DNA of 64,000 nt from CAZTHL01 sp964613585 (GTDB taxonomy: Bacteria > Pseudomonadota > Alphaproteobacteria > DSM-16000 > Inquilinaceae), in the NCBI GenBank assembly GCA_964613585.1, contig CAZTHL010000007.1:1-64000 (forward strand). The letters run 5' to 3'. Positions within the stretch are counted from its first letter, which is position 1. Every line of letters starts with the position of its first letter. The position numbers and the translations under genes are program-made. The notes below the pieces were generated by a model. It was not told the origin of the DNA. It did no database searches and worked only from the letters and a program-made list of their open reading frames with translations. Positions 1-8,096 of this stretch are shown here, in pieces.

Positions 1-710
1 CCGCCCCAGCCGAGCTCGTAATAGGCCCACCAGGAGCCGAGCGCGATGCCGAGGGTAAGACCGCACCAGGCCGCGAGGGTCCAAGGCCGCACCCAGCGCG
101 CCCAGGCGGCGTCCACCCGTCCCTCGATCAGGGCCGCCACCGCGAAGCTGAAGGCCATGGAGAAGCCGACATAGCCGAAGTACAGGAAGGGAGGGTGGAA
201 GGCGAGCCCCGGGTCCTGAAGCAGCGGGTTCAGGTCCCGGCCGTCGAGTGGCGGCGGGAACACCCGCTCGAACGGGTTCGAGGTGCCGAGAATGAACAGC
301 AGGAAGCCGACCCCGATCATGCCCTGCACCGCCAACACCCGGGCCCGCAGGGTCTCGGGCAGGTTGCCGCCGAACCAGGCGACCATGGCGCCGAACAGCG
401 CCAGGATCAGCACCCACAGGACCATCGAGCCCTCGTGGTTGCCCCAGACGCCGGACAGCTTGTAGATCATCGGCTTGGCCGAATGGCTGTTGGCGACGAC
501 GTTGGCGACCGTGAAGTCGGAGACGACGAAGGCGTAGGCGAGCGCCGCGAACGCAACCGCGATGCAGGCGAACTGGCCTGAGGCCGCCGGACCAGCGACA
601 GCCATCCAGGCCGGGTTGCCCCGCGCCGCGCCGACCAGGGGTACGGTCGACTGCAGAAGCGCCAGCACCAGCGCCAGGATCAGGGCGAAATGGCCAAGCT
701 CGGGGATCAT
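1..710 (-). CDS. ccmF: Cytochrome c-type biogenesis protein CcmF, N-terminal part (cut by window edge)
   Basis: CcmF is the large membrane subunit of the System I haem lyase that attaches haem to apocytochrome c in the periplasm. The minus strand from an ATG at 710 reads about 236 residues without a stop and runs off the left edge. Visible landmarks are the hydrophobic N-terminus (MIPELGHFALILAL), GVWGNHEGSMVLW, and LGIALGSWWAYYELGWGG, which leads into the family's WWD haem-handling segment just outside the window. A GGAG lies about 8 bases before the ATG. It follows ccmE by 52 bases as the last visible gene of the operon. Identification is firm; the C-terminus is not in view. Confidence 0.95.
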   Translation of the reverse strand, partial: MIPELGHFALILALVLALLQSTVPLVGAARGNPAWMAVAGPAASGQFACIAVAFAALAYAFVVSDFTVANVVANSHSAKPMIYKLSGVWGNHEGSMVLWVLILALFGAMVAWFGGNLPETLRARVLAVQGMIGVGFLLFILGTSNPFERVFPPPLDGRDLNPLLQDPGLAFHPPFLYFGYVGFSMAFSFAVAALIEGRVDAAWARWVRPWTLAAWCGLTLGIALGSWWAYYELGWG

Positions 711-762
711 GCGCGGGCTCCGCGGGTCAGGCTGGGCGAAGGCGGCGGCGAGGCGGCCCTCA

Positions 763-1224
763 TCACGGCGTCGCCTGGAGGCTGCCGCCGGCCTGCTCGC
801 GCCATTCGCCGGCGTCCTTCAAGGCCTCAGCCACCTCGGGCGGCATGTAGTTCTCGTCGTGCTTGGCCAGCACCTCGTCGGCGACGAAGACGCCATCGCC
901 GCCGATCCGACCATGCGTGACCACGCCCTGTCCCTCGCGGAACAGATCAGGCAGGATGCCGGCATAGGCCACGGGAAGCGAGTGCACGCCGTCGGTCACC
1001 GTGAACTGGACCGTCACGCCGTCGGTGCGGCTGACGCTGCCCTCCTCCACCAGGCCGCCCAGGCGGAAGCGCTGCTCCGGCGCCAGCTCGGCCTCGACCA
1101 CATCGGACGGACTGTAGAAGAACAGCAAATTGTCCTCGAAGGCGGTCAGCGCCAGCGCCGTCGCCGTGCCGAGTCCCAGCATCACCAGGGAGAGGGTGTA
1201 AAGGCGTCGCTTCTTACGCGTCAT
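763..1224 (-). CDS. ccmE: Cytochrome c maturation haem chaperone CcmE
   Basis: CcmE binds haem covalently in the periplasm and passes it to CcmF/CcmH. The protein has 153 residues: a basic start (MTRKKRRLYT), one membrane anchor at about residues 9-28, then an OB-fold beta domain. The haem-binding His is residue 122 in KHDENYMPPEV, matching the conserved HDENY motif, so it should be functional. The gene overlaps the end of ccmD by 11 bases and precedes ccmF in the usual order. The last 20 residues are polar and poorly conserved, as is normal for the family. Confidence 0.97.
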   Translation of the reverse strand: MTRKKRRLYTLSLVMLGLGTATALALTAFEDNLLFFYSPSDVVEAELAPEQRFRLGGLVEEGSVSRTDGVTVQFTVTDGVHSLPVAYAGILPDLFREGQGVVTHGRIGGDGVFVADEVLAKHDENYMPPEVAEALKDAGEWREQAGGSLQATP

Positions 1225-1441
1225 CGCCGGCCAAGCCTTGCTCTCGGGTCTCCAGGGACGACGTCGGCCGCGAGCTGTCCCACCGGGGTCGGCGTGAGCG
1301 CTCCAGCTGCCGGATCTCGTGCTCGCGCCGCTTGGAGCGCCGCCAGCTCAGCAGCACCAGCACCCCTAGGACGACGGCGCACACCGCATAGGAGGACCAG
1401 ACGTATAGCGCGTGGGAGCTCGGATCGGCCAGGGCTTGCAT
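1214..1441 (-). CDS. ccmD: Haem exporter protein CcmD
   Basis: CcmD is a small single-span membrane protein that helps release holo-CcmE from the CcmABCD complex. It has 75 residues from an ATG at 1441, with one hydrophobic segment (SYAVCAVVLGVLVLLSW, about residues 18-34) followed by a highly basic cytoplasmic stretch (RRSKRREHEIRQLERSRR). Length, topology and position directly before ccmE (11-base overlap) identify it; sequence conservation in this family is low. Unusually, it does not follow ccmC directly: a methyltransferase gene lies between. Confidence 0.88.
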   Translation of the reverse strand: MQALADPSSHALYVWSSYAVCAVVLGVLVLLSWRRSKRREHEIRQLERSRRPRWDSSRPTSSLETREQGLAGDDA

Positions 1442-1494
1442 CAATCGGCAGGATAGCGCTGTCGGCGAACGGTGTCTCGATGCGTCTCGACGTG

Positions 1495-2301
1495 TCAGAT
1501 GGCGTGTGCTGCGGGCCCCGTCGACAGAGCCCCCACTGCGTCCGGCCGCCGCATCAGGAAGAACGCGTTGCCGAAGCGATCACCAAAGCGGCGCGCCATG
1601 TCGATCTCCCGCTCAACCTCCTCGATCACCTGGGACAGCGCCGGGTCGGCGGCGGCCTCGGAGCGCAGAGCCGCGATGCGCGAAGCCATTGGGCCATGAT
1701 ACTCGTCCCAGGCCTCGCGCGGCAGCGCGAAGCGGTCGACGGGCTCAAGCCCGGCCTCGACGATGCGCCGCTCGCACCCGGCCATGTCCGTCATGTCCGC
1801 ATACTCGGCTGCGAGGTAGCCGGCCGCCTCGGGTGGCCGGTCGTCGGTGAGCCAGCAGAGCTCGGTCACGGCGATGGCGCCGCCGGGCTTCAGCAGGTCG
1901 CGCCAAGCCCCGAGCCCGGCGACGAAGCCAAGCAGGTAGACCGCCCCTTCCGACCAGATCAGGTCGACCGTGCCAGGCGCGACCTCGAGGGCGCCCATGT
2001 CCGCATTGACCGCCTCGATGCGGTCGGCGAGGCCGGCCGCCGCCGCCGACCGGCGCAGCTGCCCGAGAAACGGCTCGTGCGCATCGACCGCGGTAATGGT
2101 GGTGCCTGGGAACGACTGTGCCAGCACCAGCGTGGAACGGCCGGGGCCGCAGCCCAGGTCGAGCACGCGGGGCGCACGGGGCTCGGGCAGCGGTGGCAGG
2201 CGCCGCACCGCCTCCGCCGTCGCGGCGTCCGTGCCGGGCCCCTCTCGCGGCAGATCGCGGTGCAGCCGGAAGAAGGCGGCGGGGAGCGGCGGCAACGGCA
2301 T
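1495..2301 (-). CDS. Class I SAM-dependent methyltransferase inserted in the ccm operon
   Basis: This 268-residue protein has the Rossmann signature VLDLGCGPGRST (motif I, about residues 45-56), an acidic motif-II position (TAVDAHEP) and a motif IV-like segment (VDLIWSEGAVYLLG) followed by LKPGGAIAVTELCW. It therefore binds S-adenosylmethionine. The substrate cannot be read from the sequence. It starts 9 bases after ccmC and ends 53 bases before ccmD on the same strand, so it should be co-transcribed with cytochrome c maturation genes. It is not a standard ccm component. A role in maturation is only a guess from position. Confidence 0.85.
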   Translation of the reverse strand: MPLPPLPAAFFRLHRDLPREGPGTDAATAEAVRRLPPLPEPRAPRVLDLGCGPGRSTLVLAQSFPGTTITAVDAHEPFLGQLRRSAAAAGLADRIEAVNADMGALEVAPGTVDLIWSEGAVYLLGFVAGLGAWRDLLKPGGAIAVTELCWLTDDRPPEAAGYLAAEYADMTDMAGCERRIVEAGLEPVDRFALPREAWDEYHGPMASRIAALRSEAAADPALSQVIEEVEREIDMARRFGDRFGNAFFLMRRPDAVGALSTGPAAHAI

Positions 2302-2310
2302 CGGGCGACG

Positions 2311-3057
2311 CTACGAGCGGGCTTGGCTGAGGCGAAGGCCGTGGATGCGCCGCTCCAGCACCTCGGTGCGCGTGCGCATGAGGGCCAGGGTGACAAACAG
2401 CAGCGTGAAGGCCGCCGACATGACGAGCAGCGGCGCCAGCATGCTCGAATGGATGGCCGGAGTGCCGATGCGCTCCAGGGTGGACACCGAGGCCGGCTGG
2501 TGGAGGGTGTTCCACCAGTCGACGGAGAACTTGATGATCGGCAGGTTGACCGTGCCGACGAGAACCAGGATCGCGCCGGACCGCAGGCCGCGGCCCGGAT
2601 CGTCGAAGGCGTTCACCAGCGCGATGTAGCCGAGATACAGGAAGAACAGGATCAACACGCTGGTGAGCCGCGCGTCCCACACCCACCAGGTGCCCCACAT
2701 GGGCGCGCCCCACAGGCTGCCGGTGATCAGGCACACGGCGGTGAAGGCGGCCCCGACCGGCGCGGCGGCCTTGCAGAACAGGTCCGCCAGCGGATGCCTC
2801 CAGACCAGGCCAACGGCGCTGGCCACGGCCATGTTGGCGTAAACGAACATGGCCATCCAGGCGGTCGGCACGTGCACATACATGATGCGCACGGTCTCGC
2901 CCTGCTGGTAATCGGCCGGCGAGACGACCAGGGCGAGATACAGACCGACGGCGAGCAGCGCGAACGTGAGGCCGGCGCTCCACGGCACCACGGCCTCGGC
3001 CAGCCTGAGAAACCGGGTCGGATTGGCGAAGCGGTGCATGTTGAAGGTTCCGGACAT
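2311..3057 (-). CDS. ccmC: Haem exporter permease CcmC
   Basis: CcmC is an inner-membrane protein that loads haem onto CcmE. The 248 residues contain six hydrophobic segments and the WWD-type tryptophan-rich motif WGTWWVWDARLTS at about residues 123-135, with flanking haem-ligand His candidates in MYVHVPTAW and NTLHQPAS. Size and motif order match the family. It lies 95 bases after ccmB and 9 bases before the inserted methyltransferase. The ATG at 3057 is used; MHRFANP a few residues later is a possible alternative start. Confidence 0.97.
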   Translation of the reverse strand: MSGTFNMHRFANPTRFLRLAEAVVPWSAGLTFALLAVGLYLALVVSPADYQQGETVRIMYVHVPTAWMAMFVYANMAVASAVGLVWRHPLADLFCKAAAPVGAAFTAVCLITGSLWGAPMWGTWWVWDARLTSVLILFFLYLGYIALVNAFDDPGRGLRSGAILVLVGTVNLPIIKFSVDWWNTLHQPASVSTLERIGTPAIHSSMLAPLLVMSAAFTLLFVTLALMRTRTEVLERRIHGLRLSQARS

Positions 3058-3152
3058 GCCACTGGGATATCACGCCGGGTCGGCATGGCAAGGCGCTTCG
3101 CGGTCGCGGCGTGAAGAAACGGGAGCTCCACCTTCAGCCGGCGACGAACGAG

Positions 3153-3818
3153 TCACCGCAGCGCCTGACGGAGCGCGGCGGCGGCGGCCAGAGGAGCCAG
3201 GGTCAGGGTGAGCGCCAGCACCCCGCCGAGCAGCAGCAGGTGAGGACGGGCGGGCAGGCCCATGGCGGCGGCGTCGATGGCCGACACGGCGAAGATGAGC
3301 ACCGGCACCGTCAGCGGCAGGATCAGGAGCGCCACCAGGGCGCCGGCCCGCCGCGCCCCAAGCACCAGGGCCGCGCCGATCGCGCCCAGAAGGCTCAGGC
3401 TCGGTGTGCCAAGAAGCAGGGTCAGGGTGAGGGCGGGATAGGCCCCATCGGGCAGATCGAGCAGAATCCCGAGTACCGGAGCCACCAGGATCAGCGGCAC
3501 GCCCGTGGTCAGCCAGTGCGCCGCCGCCTTGGCCAGCACCGCCAGCTCCAGCGGCACGGGCGACAGCACCAGCAGGTCGAGCCCGCCGTCCTCGTAGTCG
3601 TCTCGGAACAGCCGCTCGAGCGCCAGCAGCGATGCGAGCAGGGCCGCCACCCAGATCACGGCCGCGGCCATGCGCGCCAGGAGGTTCGGCTCCGGCCCCA
3701 GACCCAGGGGGAACAGCGCCACCGTGACCACAAAGAACATGATCGCCGTGGCGGCGTCGCTGCCCGCGCGCAGGCTGAGGCGCAGCTCACGCGCGGCCAG
3801 CCGCAGAAAGCCGTTCAC
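3153..3818 (-). CDS. ccmB: Haem exporter membrane subunit CcmB
   Basis: CcmB is the permease subunit of the CcmAB ABC transporter that energises release of haem-loaded CcmE. I place the start at the GTG at 3818, because it forms a GTGA overlap with the ccmA stop codon and gives a 221-residue protein, the normal length. The frame stays open far upstream, but that part is a shadow of ccmA. The protein starts with an amphipathic LARELRLSLRAG and has about six membrane spans, including AIMFFVVTVALFPLGLGPEP and the conserved LLVLSPVPLELAVLAKAAAHW loop. Confidence 0.95.
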   Translation of the reverse strand: MNGFLRLAARELRLSLRAGSDAATAIMFFVVTVALFPLGLGPEPNLLARMAAAVIWVAALLASLLALERLFRDDYEDGGLDLLVLSPVPLELAVLAKAAAHWLTTGVPLILVAPVLGILLDLPDGAYPALTLTLLLGTPSLSLLGAIGAALVLGARRAGALVALLILPLTVPVLIFAVSAIDAAAMGLPARPHLLLLGGVLALTLTLAPLAAAAALRQALR

Positions 3819-4510
3819 GCCGTCCCCGCGCCGGCCGCCCCCGCGTGGGCGATGCACTCGAGAGCGCCCTCCTCGCCGGTGTCGCGGACGGCAAAGGCGC
3901 CCAGATCGAGGGCCTCGGCGCCCGGCAGGTCGAGCCCGCCGTGCGTCGCCGCCACCAGAAGACCTCCGCCGTCCCGGTGCCGGCGGATCGCCTCGGTCAG
4001 CTGCGCCTGCCCCTCGGCATCGAGCGCGGTGGTCGGCTCGTCGAGCAGCCACAGCGGGCCGGGAGCGGCGAGCGCGCGGGCGAGCGCGACCCGGCGGCGC
4101 TGCCCCGCCGACAGGTAGCGGCCCGGCAGGTCCGCCAACGGCAGGGCGCCATAGGCCTCCAGCGCCATCCGGGCGCGCGCTCCGGCCTCCCGCGGATGCG
4201 CAAGGCCGGCCCAGAAGGCCAGATCCTCGGCCGGGGTCAGCGTTGGCTTGATGGCATCCTGATGGCCGATGTAGACACACCGGACGTGATGCGCTGCCGG
4301 GTTCTCCAGGATGTCCAGGTCCTCCCAGCCGAGGGCCCCGGCGAACGGCGGCAGCAGCCCGGCCATGAGCCGGAGCAGGGTCGACTTGCCGCTGCCGTTG
4401 CGCCCGGTCAGCAGAAGCGCGCCGCCCGGCTCCACACGGAAGCCAAGGCCGGCGAAGACGAGTCGCGGCCCACGCAGGCAGGCCAGCTCATGCCCGAAGA
4501 AGAGGCTCAC
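3815..4510 (-). CDS. ccmA: Haem exporter ATP-binding subunit CcmA
   Basis: CcmA is the ATPase of the CcmAB(CD) complex. The protein has Walker A GRNGSGKST, a Q-loop around YIGHQDAIKP, signature YLSAGQRRR and Walker B LWLLDEPTTALD, followed by an H-loop His in ATHGG. I chose a GTG at 4510 (231 residues, starting VSLFFGHEL). A longer frame reaches 4603 but adds only a basic low-complexity tail. The gene overlaps ccmB by four bases and is first in the minus-strand ccm operon; a terminator-like hairpin lies about 80 bases upstream. Confidence 0.95.
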   Translation of the reverse strand: MSLFFGHELACLRGPRLVFAGLGFRVEPGGALLLTGRNGSGKSTLLRLMAGLLPPFAGALGWEDLDILENPAAHHVRCVYIGHQDAIKPTLTPAEDLAFWAGLAHPREAGARARMALEAYGALPLADLPGRYLSAGQRRRVALARALAAPGPLWLLDEPTTALDAEGQAQLTEAIRRHRDGGGLLVAATHGGLDLPGAEALDLGAFAVRDTGEEGALECIAHAGAAGAGTA

Positions 4511-4590
4511 GGTCGAACGGAATCGCAGCGTAGCGGCACGGCTCGGACGCGGCGATCGGCGGACCGGCGGCCGGGCATGGCGCGGAACAC

Positions 4591-4628
4591 AAAAAAGGGC
4601 CACCGCAGGAGCACTCCCGCGGTGGCCC
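4591..4628 (-). terminator. Rho-independent terminator (minus strand) ahead of ccmA
   Basis: A perfect 10-bp stem (GGGCCACCGC at 4597-4606, GCGGTGGCCC at 4619-4628) with a 12-base loop is followed on the minus strand by six T residues (4596-4591). It lies after the small membrane-protein pair ending at 4818 and before ccmA, so it should stop that transcript before it enters the ccm operon. Confidence 0.8.
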
Positions 4629-4817
4629 GAAAATCAACCAGCCGGGGCCATGGCTGGCGGTGGCGATACCGGCGGGCTCGATCGAGCCGCCGGAGCGGGC
4701 GCCGGAGCACCTGCGCGCCACCCTTGGTCTGGGGACCGTTAACCAAACTGAGCCCCGAAAGTGGCGAAAGTATGGTTCCGCGCCGCACCAAAAGGACGAG
4801 CACGAGGGGCCGAACGC

Positions 4818-5168
4818 TCATCCTCCGGAGAGGCTGAGGCCGAGATGGATCAGCCCATAGCCGATGGCGATGGTGGCGCCCAGGGCGGCAACGCTGGTCA
4901 CCACGGTCAGCAGGCCACGACGCTCGCCACCCGGTGAAAGGGAGCTCGGCGCCGGCGGCGCGGCGTTCTCCTCATGCAGACGCTGGAGCGCGGCGGCCAT
5001 CGGCACATGGGCTCGGGCGCCCGCGTGCCGGCTCAAAAGCGGCGCAGCCTGAGGGTCGGCGCCGAGCGGCGTCTCGAGCACGCGAAGCTGCTCGATGGCC
5101 CTGGCGGAGTCGCCGGGCACGGCAGCCGCCGAGGCGCCCCCGACCGGGGCCGTTCCGGTGCCGCTCAC
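4818..5168 (-). CDS. Hypothetical small membrane protein, coupled to a zinc-ribbon gene
   Basis: The 116-residue product has a polar, Ala/Pro-rich N-terminal two thirds and one predicted membrane span near the C-terminus (VVTSVAALGATIAIGYGLIH). I recognise no family. The GTG at 5168 overlaps the stop codon of the upstream gene as GTGA, the same coupling seen at ccmA/ccmB and modB/modC here, which supports translation. A GTG one codon upstream (5171) is an alternative. Together with its partner it forms a two-gene unit divergent from PEP synthase. Confidence 0.55.
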   Translation of the reverse strand: MSGTGTAPVGGASAAAVPGDSARAIEQLRVLETPLGADPQAAPLLSRHAGARAHVPMAAALQRLHEENAAPPAPSSLSPGGERRGLLTVVTSVAALGATIAIGYGLIHLGLSLSGG

Positions 5169-5359
5169 CACAGCAGTCCGATCAAGGGCTCAAGGACCGT
5201 CTCACGCAGCGGCCACACGAAGACAGTCAACGCACCGCATATTCCAGCGGCCGAAAGCCAGACCTGACGCCGGGCGTCGACGATGGGCTGACCGCAACGG
5301 CAGCGGGCATGGGTCTCGCGGCGGATCGGGGCGCCGCAGCCGCGGCATCGGGTCGTCAT
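5165..5359 (-). CDS. Small zinc-ribbon membrane protein
   Basis: This 64-residue protein starts at an ATG (5359) behind a good ribosome site (GGAAGGAGA). The N-terminus carries two cysteine pairs, CRGC and CRC (TRCRGCGAPIRRETHARC then RCGQPI), typical of a small zinc ribbon. It is followed by a hydrophobic span (VWLSAAGICGALTVFVWPL) and a short tail. The function is unknown; such proteins often sense or bind partners at the membrane. It is translationally coupled to the next gene through a GTGA overlap. Confidence 0.6.
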   Translation of the reverse strand: MTTRCRGCGAPIRRETHARCRCGQPIVDARRQVWLSAAGICGALTVFVWPLRETVLEPLIGLLW

Positions 5360-5666
5360 CGGCACAGGTCTCCTTCCGGTCCCGACGAGCAGAAGCCCGG
5401 CAAGGCTAGGGCCACAGGCCGGCCGGCTCCAGCGGAAAATGCCACCCGCCGCTCCCCGGCGCCCCCACCCCCGCCCGGCAACGACCGGCCCGCGGTCGAC
5501 GTGGCAAGACCGTTGAAGCACCGATCAACTCGGCACCCGGCAGCCCAGGGCACGGCCGAAGGCGAGGCTGCCGACGCTGTCTCGCGCAGGGCACGGCTCC
5601 AGGAACCGTTCGAAGTCGCCCTTTGTTGGCCATGGCAACTACTCGCTTTGCAAGGGAACCCGTGTC
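5360..5666. other. Divergent intergenic region between zinc-ribbon gene and PEP synthase
   Basis: This 307-base gap must hold the promoters for both divergent units. I see the minus-strand ribosome site at the left end and AAGGGA upstream of the ppsA ATG. The rest is GC-rich with no convincing gene or operator. Confidence 0.5.
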
Positions 5667-8060
5667 ATGGCCGACGGCGCGCCGCTCGTCCTTTGGCTGT
5701 CGGAGCTCAGCCGCCGGGACACCGGCCTGGTCGGCGGCAAGAATGCCTCGCTCGGTGAGATGATCGCCCGCCTGAGCAACGCCGGCATCCGCGTCCCGGG
5801 CGGCTTCGCCACGACCGCGGAGGCGTACTGGGCCTTTCTCGACGCCAACGACCTGCGGCGGCGCGTGACCGGCCGGCTGGGCGACCTCGCCGACGACGGC
5901 GGCAACCTCGCCGAGGTTGGCCATGCGGTCCGCGCGATGATCCTCGAGGCCAGGGTCCCTGACGACCTCGCCGCCGCCATCCGGGACCGGTATGCGGCCA
6001 TGTGCGAGAGCGTTGGACGCAAGGATCTCGATGTCGCCGTGCGCAGCTCGGCCACCGCCGAGGATCTGCCCGAGGCCAGCTTCGCCGGGCAGCTCGAGAC
6101 GTTCCTCAACATCCGTGGCGAGGAGGCCCTGCTCGACGCCGCCAAGCGTTGCTTCGCTTCCCTCTTCACGGACCGGGCCATCAGCTATCGGACGACCCGG
6201 GGCTTCGACCACATGCAGGTGGCGCTGTCGGTCGGCGTCCAGCGGATGGTGCGCGCCGACACCGGGGGCGCCGGCGTCATGTTCTCCATCGACACCGAGA
6301 CCGGCTTCCCGGGCGCCGCGCTCATCAACGCCTGCTGGGGCCTCGGCGAGACTGTCGTGCAGGGCATGGTCGAGCCCGATGAGTACCATGTGTTCAAGCC
6401 GCTGCTCGACGACGAGCGCCTGCTGCCGATCCTTGAGAAGTCCCTCGGGTCGAAGCACAGCAAGATGGTCTACGCCGAGGCCGGCAGCTCGCGCGTCATC
6501 GACACCTCTGACGAGGAACGAGGCCGTTTCGTGCTCGACGACCGCGAGATCGTTCGCCTGGCACGTTGGGCGCGGGCGATCGAGGCGCATTACGGCACGC
6601 CCATGGACATCGAATGGGCCAAGGACGGCGAGACCGGCAATCTGTTCATCGTCCAGGCCCGGCCGGAAACCGTGCAGTCGCAGCGGGCGGGAGGCAGCTT
6701 CCAGGCCTACAAGCTCCTGGAGAGGGGGGAGGTTCTGATCACCGGCCTGGCGATCGGCGACTCCATTGCCACGGGGCGGGTCTGCCGGCTGTCGAGCCCG
6801 GAGGAGATCGACCAGTTCGAGCCGGGATCGGTGCTGGTCACCGGCATGACCGATCCGGACTGGGTGCCGATCATGAAGAAGGCCGCGGCCATCGTCACCG
6901 ACGAGGGCGGCCGCACCAGCCACGCCGCGATCGTCAGCCGCGAGCTGCAGCTCACCGCCGTGGTCGGCACCGGCGAGGCGAGCCGCGTGCTGCAGGACGG
7001 CCAGGAGGTCACTGTCAGCTGCGCGGAAGGCGACGAGGGATTCATCTACCGGGGCACGCTTGAGCACGAGGTTCAGGAGATCGATCTCGACCGGATCCCC
7101 GAGACGCGCACGCAGGTGATGGTCAACCTGGCCAATCCGGCGGCTGCCTACCGCTGGTGGCGGCTGCCGGCCGACGGCGTCGGCCTCGCCCGGATGGAGT
7201 TCGTCATCAACAACATGATCAAGGCGCACCCGCTGGCCCTCATCCATTTCGACGATCTGGAGGATGAGGCCGCCAAGCGACGCATCGCCGAACTGACCCG
7301 CGCGCACGACAGCAAGACGGATTTCTTCATCGACCGGCTGGCTCAGGGGCTGGGGCGGATCGCCGCGGTGCACCACCCCAATCCGGTCATCGTGCGGATG
7401 AGCGACTTCAAGACGAACGAGTACGCCCGGCTGATCGGCGGCGCGGCCTTCGAGCCGCGGGAGGCCAATCCGATGCTCGGATGGCGCGGCGCCAGCCGAT
7501 ACTACCAGGGCAGCTATCGCGCGGGCTTCGCGCTGGAATGCCGCGCCATTCACAAGGTGCGCGAGGTCATGGGCCTGCGCAACGTCATCGTGATGATCCC
7601 GTTCTGCCGGACCCTCGAGGAGGCTGACCGGGTCCTTGAGACGATGGCCGAGGAGGGGCTGACCAGGGGCGAGAACGACCTTCAGGTCTATGTCATGTGC
7701 GAGATCCCCTCGAACGTGATCCTCGCTGCCGCCTTCGCCGAGCGCTTCGACGGCTTCTCCATCGGCTCGAACGACCTCACGCAGCTGGTGCTCGGCGTCG
7801 ACCGCGACAACGACCGGCTGAGCCATCTCTTCGACGAGCGCAACAAGGCGGTGACCGGCTTCATCGCGCGGCTGATCGCCGACGCCCGCGAGGCCGGCGC
7901 CAAGACCGGGCTGTGCGGCCAGGCCCCGAGCGATCATCCGGACTTCGCGGGCTTCCTCGTCGAAGCCGGGATCGACAGCATCTCGGTGACACCGGACAGC
8001 TTCCTCAACGTCAAGCGCCAGGTCGCCGAGGCCGAGCGCCGCTGCAGGGCGGCCGCCTGA
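5667..8060 (+). CDS. ppsA: Phosphoenolpyruvate synthase (pyruvate, water dikinase)
   Basis: PEP synthase converts pyruvate, ATP and water to PEP, AMP and phosphate for gluconeogenesis. The 797-residue protein has the full family layout. The N-terminal ATP-grasp domain contains VGGKNASLGEM and VAVRSSATAEDLPEASFAGQ. The swivelling domain has the phosphorylated His419 in GGRTSHAAIVSREL. The TIM-barrel PEP/pyruvate domain ends with the catalytic Cys750 in TGLCGQAPSD. The ATG at 5667 has AAGGGA about 8 bases upstream. A D-lactate-dehydrogenase-like gene follows after 36 bases, so the two are probably co-transcribed, which suggests a lactate-pyruvate-PEP route. Confidence 0.97.
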   Translation: MADGAPLVLWLSELSRRDTGLVGGKNASLGEMIARLSNAGIRVPGGFATTAEAYWAFLDANDLRRRVTGRLGDLADDGGNLAEVGHAVRAMILEARVPDDLAAAIRDRYAAMCESVGRKDLDVAVRSSATAEDLPEASFAGQLETFLNIRGEEALLDAAKRCFASLFTDRAISYRTTRGFDHMQVALSVGVQRMVRADTGGAGVMFSIDTETGFPGAALINACWGLGETVVQGMVEPDEYHVFKPLLDDERLLPILEKSLGSKHSKMVYAEAGSSRVIDTSDEERGRFVLDDREIVRLARWARAIEAHYGTPMDIEWAKDGETGNLFIVQARPETVQSQRAGGSFQAYKLLERGEVLITGLAIGDSIATGRVCRLSSPEEIDQFEPGSVLVTGMTDPDWVPIMKKAAAIVTDEGGRTSHAAIVSRELQLTAVVGTGEASRVLQDGQEVTVSCAEGDEGFIYRGTLEHEVQEIDLDRIPETRTQVMVNLANPAAAYRWWRLPADGVGLARMEFVINNMIKAHPLALIHFDDLEDEAAKRRIAELTRAHDSKTDFFIDRLAQGLGRIAAVHHPNPVIVRMSDFKTNEYARLIGGAAFEPREANPMLGWRGASRYYQGSYRAGFALECRAIHKVREVMGLRNVIVMIPFCRTLEEADRVLETMAEEGLTRGENDLQVYVMCEIPSNVILAAAFAERFDGFSIGSNDLTQLVLGVDRDNDRLSHLFDERNKAVTGFIARLIADAREAGAKTGLCGQAPSDHPDFAGFLVEAGIDSISVTPDSFLNVKRQVAEAERRCRAAA

Positions 8061-8096
8061 CGCCATGCGCCTTGAAGCCCTTTCCGGAGAGGCGTC

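Noticed and set aside
562..3114. 850-residue plus-strand open frame across the ccm operon
   Set aside because: It is a shadow of ccmF, ccmE, ccmD, the methyltransferase and ccmC, all of which have clear family motifs on the minus strand.
4731..4756. TTGGT...GTTAACCAA near-palindrome resembling a CtrA half-site
   Set aside because: Only a single half-site with poor spacing; it lies between a terminator and a convergent gene end, so there is no gene for it to control.
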